From Cryptomeria japonica (taxonomy: Eukaryota; Streptophyta; Pinopsida; Cupressales; Cupressaceae): 64,000 nt of DNA. Shown here in pieces: positions 58,838 through 64,000 of this stretch; the first letter of the stretch is position 1; every line of letters begins with the position of its first letter. The notes under the pieces are model-generated. The model saw only the letters and a list, made by a program, of their open reading frames with translations, searched no databases and was not told where the DNA came from. Made by a program: the position numbers and the translations under genes. The DNA lies in contig NC_081415.1 of NCBI RefSeq assembly GCF_030272615.1, positions 103,720,796 through 103,784,795 of the forward strand, in the 5' to 3' direction.

Positions 58838-60011
58838 ATGGCTCAACCATGGGGCACCACAGTCGACCCTCTTGCTCTCAGTGCTCATAATTCTCTTCCA
58901 AAAGGGGATAGGGATGTGTTACCTAAGTTCAATGGAGATGGGAAAATCTCAGTTGAAGAACATTTGAAATCATTTAATGTAGTGATTGGGATACTGGCAA
59001 TACAGCATGAAGATGTGGTTGTTAGGCTTTTCTCTTAAACTCTTACTAAGAGAGCAACAGATTGGTTCAGTCATCTGCAGGAGGATCTATAACTGATTGG
59101 CAAACAATGAAAATTGCTTTTGAGAAACGGTTCAAGAGTGTTGATGATGAGCACTCACTTTTGGCTCAACTCACACAAATGAACAAAGAGATTCATGAGC
59201 CAATGAGAGATTATGTGGCTAGGTATAATAAGATTATTCATAAAATTCCCCAGCTAAAAGACCAACTGCTGATAACCAACAATGTTTCTTTATCAACTCT
59301 ATGCCCCCTAATGTTGGTTTCCATCTCAAAAGAAATACGCCAGTTGATCTTGATACTGCATAGAACCAAGTTATAGAGCTTGAAGATGATTTAATAATAG
59401 CAAGGAAGTGGAGAAAACACGTGCAAATTCCTCAAGGTCAATCTCAAGCTTTCGCTTCTTCAACTGATCCAGTTGTCCAAAGATTAGTCAATGATATGAT
59501 TGTCTTGAAGAGGCAAACTCCAAAAAATGGAGGTTCTTACCCACAGCCATATCAAGATATAAGTAGGAATCAACCAAACTAGTACAATTATGGGCAAACT
59601 TTGCAACTTCCCATTACCTCGCAGAGATTGCAAATAGAGGGTCCTCCTGATAAAGGTGCTATGTGCTCTTTTCACCTTACCTCATATCATGATGGTAATT
59701 CTTGTCCTGACATGATAAGGCATGTCCAAATAGAAAGCACAAAGGATGAACTTGGGGAGTTCACTTAAGCAAAGAAGATTCAAGAAGTACCTGGTGACTC
59801 TGGATCATTTTACCTTGAATATGAATCAGATTCAGACAGAGGTGGTAATATTTTGGTAACTCTTAAAGACCCTGCATGTGCAATCCTTACACGAAATCAA
59901 TGAACCTCCCAACCTACTCCTGTTGCAAACTCTACTGGAACTAATTTCAAGGGTAAGGGTCCTGCGAGTAATGATTCTTCTTTTCATGCAAAAATTCCTA
60001 AAGTTAAGATT
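58838..60011 (+). pseudogene. Gag of element H
   Basis: Retrotransposon gag (PF03732-like): MAQPWGTTVDPL start, KFNGDGKISVEEHLKSFNVV, then a one-base deletion near 59080, then SITDWQTMKIAFEKRFK and MRDYVARYNKIIHKIP. Further frameshifts lead to the spacer and CSFHLTSYHDGNSC (about 59665-59706), a CX2HX4HX4C knuckle typical of Tat gag and shared with element E. Several stops. Confidence 0.85.
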
Positions 60012-60780
60012 TTGCAAAGAAATACTGAAAATAAAAACAACTCTTCTCCTTCTCCCTCTTTTAACATAATTGAATTTTGTAAAGATTCAACTGTTCAAAT
60101 TTTCACTATTGAATATTTGAAACTGAACCTGAGGGAATTAGACAAGTTGGTCAAATATGTAAAAGGAGATCCTACCTCAGAGTCCTTAGTGCATAAGTGT
60201 ATGGTTGATAATGATTTGTTTATTGTTGAAAAACCTACATCTACTTCTAGCCCTCCTGCTGATTCGATTAATCCCTGTGCCTTTCACAATACTGAAGATA
60301 AGCTTGATGTTGAAGTCCTAAAACTTGAACCTTGTTATATCTGTCTCCTCCTGAATGGTCAAAAGCTTAGTAATTGTATTATAGATTCAGGGGCATCAGA
60401 TAACATAATGCCATCATCTGTTGCCAGAGCTTTGGGTTTAACACTTACCAAAACATTTGGGAGATGTTACTCGATGGATGGGAAGCAGATCCCTCTCATT
60501 AGGCAAGTAAAGGATGCTCAAGCAATACTTGCAGTGTGTCCAGATAAGAGGGTAAAGCTCACCATTTTGGTTGCTGACATTCCTACAAGTTATGGGATTC
60601 TTTTAAGTAGGACTTTCTGTAGAGATCTTGGAGGTGAGATCAAGATGGATTGATCAAAGGCTATCATTCCACTAGGAAGACAAAAGATCAAACTTGAACC
60701 TGAACTGAAAAATAAATATACAGTTTTTCCTTTTGATAATCCTAAAGCCTAGATTCTGTTCCAAGAATGTGAATTTGGAA
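60012..60780 (+). pseudogene. Aspartic protease of element H
   Basis: Retropepsin with NCIIDSGASDNIMPSSVARALGL (active Asp at 60384-60386) and ILVADIPTSYGILLSRTFCRDLGG, the Tat-type C-terminal block. Stops at 60651 and about 60750 are in frame, followed without frameshift by the RNase H. Confidence 0.9.
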
Positions 60781-61640
60781 ATTATCTCATTCTTGCACCT
60801 GATAAAAAAAAGTTAGAAGAAGCAGTCGATGAATTGGACGAACTGTGGCAAATGGAATTCGATGGAAGTTGTGCCAACTCTGGTTCGAGAGTAGGGGTAG
60901 TTCTTCTTTCACCTAATGGTAATGTTTTTCCTTTTTCTTTCAAATTAGATTTCAAGAATACAAATAACACTACGGAGTATGAAGCATTGCTTTTAGGGTT
61001 GAATGAAGCAAAATGTAAAGGCATAAAATTGCTTAAGGTAAAAGGTGATGCTGAACTGAATGTTAAACAGGTAAGAAATGTTTACTCTATTAAAAATGAT
61101 AGACTAAAACATTATAGAAATAGAGTTTGGGATGAGATAGAGTTTTTTGATGCTTTAATTGAAGCTATACCAAGAGAGCAAAACACTAGGGCAGATTCAT
61201 TAGCTTTTTCAGCTTCTCTCTTGTTACCCCACCTAGACTTAAAAAATGATTCTTATAGAATTGAAATGATTTATAGACCTAGTATTCCTTACAATATGAA
61301 TCATTGGCAAGTATTTGATACAGATGCTCAGATTAAAGATTTTTTGGAGTGTGCCCATTCCTTTGTCCAATCATATTTTGAAGGTTCTGAGGATAGTTGT
61401 AAAGAATTTTGTCCATATCCTAGAATTGATTCTGATAAAAATTTCATTCAGCTAAAGGGGAACAAAATCTTGAAGGGTTTGGTGACTCTAGAGAGGTTTT
61501 TCACCCGTAATGATGCATTCACTGGCAAGAAAATTCCTAATGATGGTAGTAAGGTGGGTTGCGAAAAGATCAATCTTGGTGATGAATCTAATCCTAAAAT
61601 GGTAACAATTGGTAAATGTTGTTCTTCTGAGGAGAAGTGA
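60781..61640 (+). pseudogene. Additional (archaeal/RNase HI-type) RNase H of element H
   Basis: RNase HI fold read from MEFDGSCANSGSRVGVVLLS through NNTTEYEALLLGLNEAKCKG, LLKVKGDAELNVKQV and PREQNTRADSLA. The catalytic set D (60861), E (60981), D (61047) and D (61194) is intact. The domain is followed by ~150 residues of spacer before RT. In plant Tat/Ogre elements such an aRH normally follows the gypsy RNase H; here it precedes RT. It is in the same frame as protease and RT, so the order is not a frameshift or patchwork artefact. It could supply the RNase H activity lost from the gypsy-type domain downstream. Confidence 0.85.
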
Positions 61641-62531
61641 ATGCTCATTGAGTTATTAAAAGAACACATTAATGTGTTTGCTTGGTGTTATGATGATTTG
61701 AAGGAATTTAGAAATGGTTAGTTTCAACATCAAATTCCGTTGAAGCCTGGTGTTTCTCCTTTTAGACAAAAACTGAGAAATTTCAATCCCATGATGGCAG
61801 AAGCAATTTTCAAAGAGGTAGATAAAATTCTTAAAACCAGAATTATATACCCAATCCATCACTCCACATGGGTAGCCAATATAGTACCTATAAGGAAGAA
61901 AAATGGAGAGATCCGGATTTGTGTGGATTTTTGCAATCTGAACTAGGCAAGCCTTAAGGATAATTATGCTTTACCCAATATGGACCATATTCTGCAAATA
62001 GTAGCTTGATCAGAGATGATGTCAATGTTAGATGGTTTTTTTGGCTATAATCAAATTGGTGTTGTAGAAAATGAACAACATAAGACAACATTTATCACCC
62101 CTTGGGGAACGTTTGCATATAATCGTATGCCTTTTGGTTTGATTAATGTCGGAGCAAATTTTCAAAGAGCCATGAATTCTTCTTTTAGGGATTTTTGTGA
62201 TAGGATTATTGTAGTTTACCTAGATGACTTGATCATGTTCTCTAAAGAAAGGAAGAATCATCTCAAAGATCTTAGGGCAGTTCTACAACGTTGTTGAGAA
62301 CATGGTATCTCCTTGAATCCAAAAAAGTCAATGTTCTATGTAATTGAAGGTAAATTATTGGGGCATATTGTTTTGAAGGAAGGTGTCAAGATTGATCCTA
62401 AAAGAGTCAATGCAATTCAACACCTCATCCTCCCTTCAAATTGGACTGGAGTAAGGTCATTTTTCGATTAGTTAAATTTCCTAAGAAGGTTTGTACCTGA
62501 ATTTGTAGAAACTACTAAGAATATCATCGAC
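61641..62531 (+). pseudogene. Reverse transcriptase of element H
   Basis: RVT_1: VFAWCYDDL, PFRQKLRNFNPMMAEAI, STWVANIVPIRKKNGEIRIC, MLDGFFGYNQI, FAYNRMPFGLINVGANFQRAM, catalytic VYLDDLIMFS (about 62212-62240), LGHIVLKEGVKIDP and LNFLRRFVPEF. Stops at 61719, 61944, 62007, 62295 and 62469; no frameshift. Confidence 0.93.
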
Positions 62532-63170
62532 TTGTTGAGTGAGAGGTACCATTTTAAATGGACTAATGAAGCCAAACAATATTTTGAAAAGATTAAGAGT
62601 TCAGTTGCCAATGCACCAACCCTTATCAACCCAAATTTTAAAAAGGATTTTATCATATACTACTATGCCTCAGAACATACAATGTCAGGAATATTATTAC
62701 AGGCAAATGAATCTGGGACTGAAGCACCCATAGCATTCATGAGTGTCCCTCTTAAGAAACATGAGCTTAAGTATTCACTCTTAGAAAAACAAGCCTTTGT
62801 CATGGTTAAATTCATAAAACAATTCAGGTATTATATTCTGCATTCTCACTAAGTGGTGTTTGTTCTAGATTCTGCAGTAAAAAGTATTTTGACTCAGCAG
62901 GAAGTTGGGCTTAACAAAAGAGCGACATGGGTAACCAAAATTAAGGAGTATGATTTGGATATTCATCCTACAAAGATGGTTAAAGGACAGGTTTTATGCA
63001 AATTGATAGTAGAGAATAAAATGGAAATAGATGAAGAGCTACCATTGACTCTGTTTGTTGGGTTGCAAGATACATGGTTTTCTGACGTAGCTTATTACTT
63101 GACCTATGGTAGTTTCTCGAGTCATTTGTCAACTAAAGAACAAAGGAATATCAAATTAAAAGCAACTAAG
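62532..63170 (+). pseudogene. Gypsy-type RNase H and connection of element H
   Basis: FKWTNEAKQYFEKIKSSVANAPTL leads to IIYYYASEHTMSGILLQ, where the normal (C/T)DAS first catalytic Asp is absent. It continues with IAFMSVPLKKHELKYSLLEKQAF and YDLDIHPTKMVKGQ. The loss of the Asp fits with an extra RNase H elsewhere in pol. Confidence 0.85.
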
Positions 63171-64000
63171 TATGTTATCTGGCAAGATGTTTTGTATAAA
63201 AAAGGCCTGGATGGTACCTATTTGAGATGTGTAGATAAGCCACAATAGCCGAAGCTTCTAGAAGTTTATCATGATGAAGCCTGCAGTGGGCATTCCTCAT
63301 CCTCAGTGACCGCCTTTGAGATTTTAAGAAATTGTTTTTATTGGCCTGGTATGTTTCGTGATGCATATATCTATGTTAAGGGATGTGAAAAATGTCAACT
63401 CTTTTCTGGAAAACCACAGTTGGCGGCTCTACCTTGAAAACTTGTGGTAGTGGATGAACCTTTAAAACAATGGGGTATTGATTTCATAGGCCCAATAAAT
63501 CCTCATTCTAGTGCTGGCCATATGTATATTCTAACAGCAATGGATTATTTTACTAAGTGGGTGGAGGCTATTCCCACTAGGAAGGCGAACTCAGAGGTAG
63601 TTTGTAATTTTCTCAAAGATTACATTTTAGTTTGTTTTGGGGTTCCTCAGACGATTGTCGCTGATAATGTGTCATATTTCTCTTCTGAGGAATTGACCAT
63701 GTTCTATTATGAACATTAGATTACTCTTTCACACTCCTCTGATTACTTCCCGCAAGGTAATGGGTTGGCAGAATCGAACAACAAGAACTTGATAGCAATC
63801 ATGAAGAAGTTAGTTAATGATAATGCCTGGAACTGGCATAAAAAGTTATATGAAGCCTTATGGGTAGATAGAATTACTCCTAAAAGAGCAATTGGAATGG
63901 CACCTTATGAACTGGTATATGGAGTTGGTGCAAAGGTTTCTTTACCTTTGGAATTGGCAGCAACGAAGCTTCAAACTGTAATTGAGGACTCCTTCTTTTG
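63171..64000 (+). pseudogene. Integrase of element H (C-terminus beyond window)
   Basis: HHCC zinc region (YHDEACSGHSSS...GCEKCQLFSGK) and rve core with D in WGIDFIGPINP, D in VADNVSYFSS and E in GLAESNNKN. Then WHKKLYEALWVDRITPKRAIG and YELVYGVGAKVSLPLEL to the window end. In-frame stops at about 63246, 63435 and 63717. Confidence 0.92.

Larger units (their letters stand above)
58440..64000 (+). mobile_element. Element H internal region: Tat/Ogre-like Ty3/gypsy (runs off the window)
   Basis: PBS, gag, protease, extra RNase H, RT, gypsy RNase H, integrase. Pol from 60012 to 64000 is one reading frame interrupted only by stop codons. The integrase C-terminus, PPT and 3' LTR lie outside. Confidence 0.9.

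Overview
The window is a nest of plant LTR retrotransposons with no clear single-copy host gene. Ty1/copia and Ty3/gypsy proteins, plant-type primer sites (initiator tRNA-Met, tRNA-Lys, and the GCGACTCTGCTGGGGA type known from Tat/Ogre elements), a plant mobile domain, AT-rich composition and heavily decayed nested copies all point to a large plant genome. A gymnosperm is my best guess, by inference only.

Layout (elements named here). A: copia on the minus strand (1-1217), cut by the left window edge; its 5' LTR is split (1218-2127 and 10160-10371). B (2128-10154, minus) sits in A's LTR with a perfect 5-bp target-site duplication (TSD). It has LTRs, a PBS, a coiled-coil/zinc-knuckle ORF1 and a ~1,100-codon ORF2, but no reverse transcriptase. 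C: copia (10855-19099, plus), inserted in an unidentified repeat-containing ORF; its gag is cut by B', a solo LTR of the B family (12517-13685). 19105-25460 holds old LTR fragments (one solo LTR, D, 23089-24166) and degenerate minisatellites. E (25461-35651, minus) is a pol-less LARD-like element with perfect TSDs and a tRNA-Lys PBS. F is an older relative of E (35657-~37140 and 47573-~48560). G (37818-47572, plus) combines a plant mobile domain (PMD) ORF with a gypsy protease-RT-RNase H-integrase-chromodomain-like pol and a long 3' LTR. H (start between 48.6 and 49.5 kb, to beyond 64000, plus) is a Tat/Ogre-like gypsy element. Its PBS lies at 58441, and upstream of it, in what should be the 5' LTR, is a ~1,030-codon ORF. 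I: copia (51019-55957, minus), internally deleted, which interrupts that ORF.

Most interesting: three unrelated LTR elements (B, G, H) each carry a large accessory ORF besides gag/pol. All three share an N-terminal pattern (hydrophobic-Thr-x-x-x-hydrophobic, then a hydrophobic run ending in Pro) that is the recognisable core of the PMD in G. In B the accessory ORF accompanies loss of pol; in G it occupies the gag position; in H it lies upstream of the PBS, probably in U3. H also has an extra RNase H between protease and RT, in one frame with the rest of pol, while its normal RNase H has lost the first catalytic Asp.

Almost every coding region carries in-frame stops or frameshifts, so the proteins are pseudogenes read as fossils. 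Boundaries supported by TSDs (B, B', C, E, I) are firm. The outer ends of A, F, G and H are inferred. No tRNA or rRNA gene, CRISPR array or bacterial-type operon was seen.
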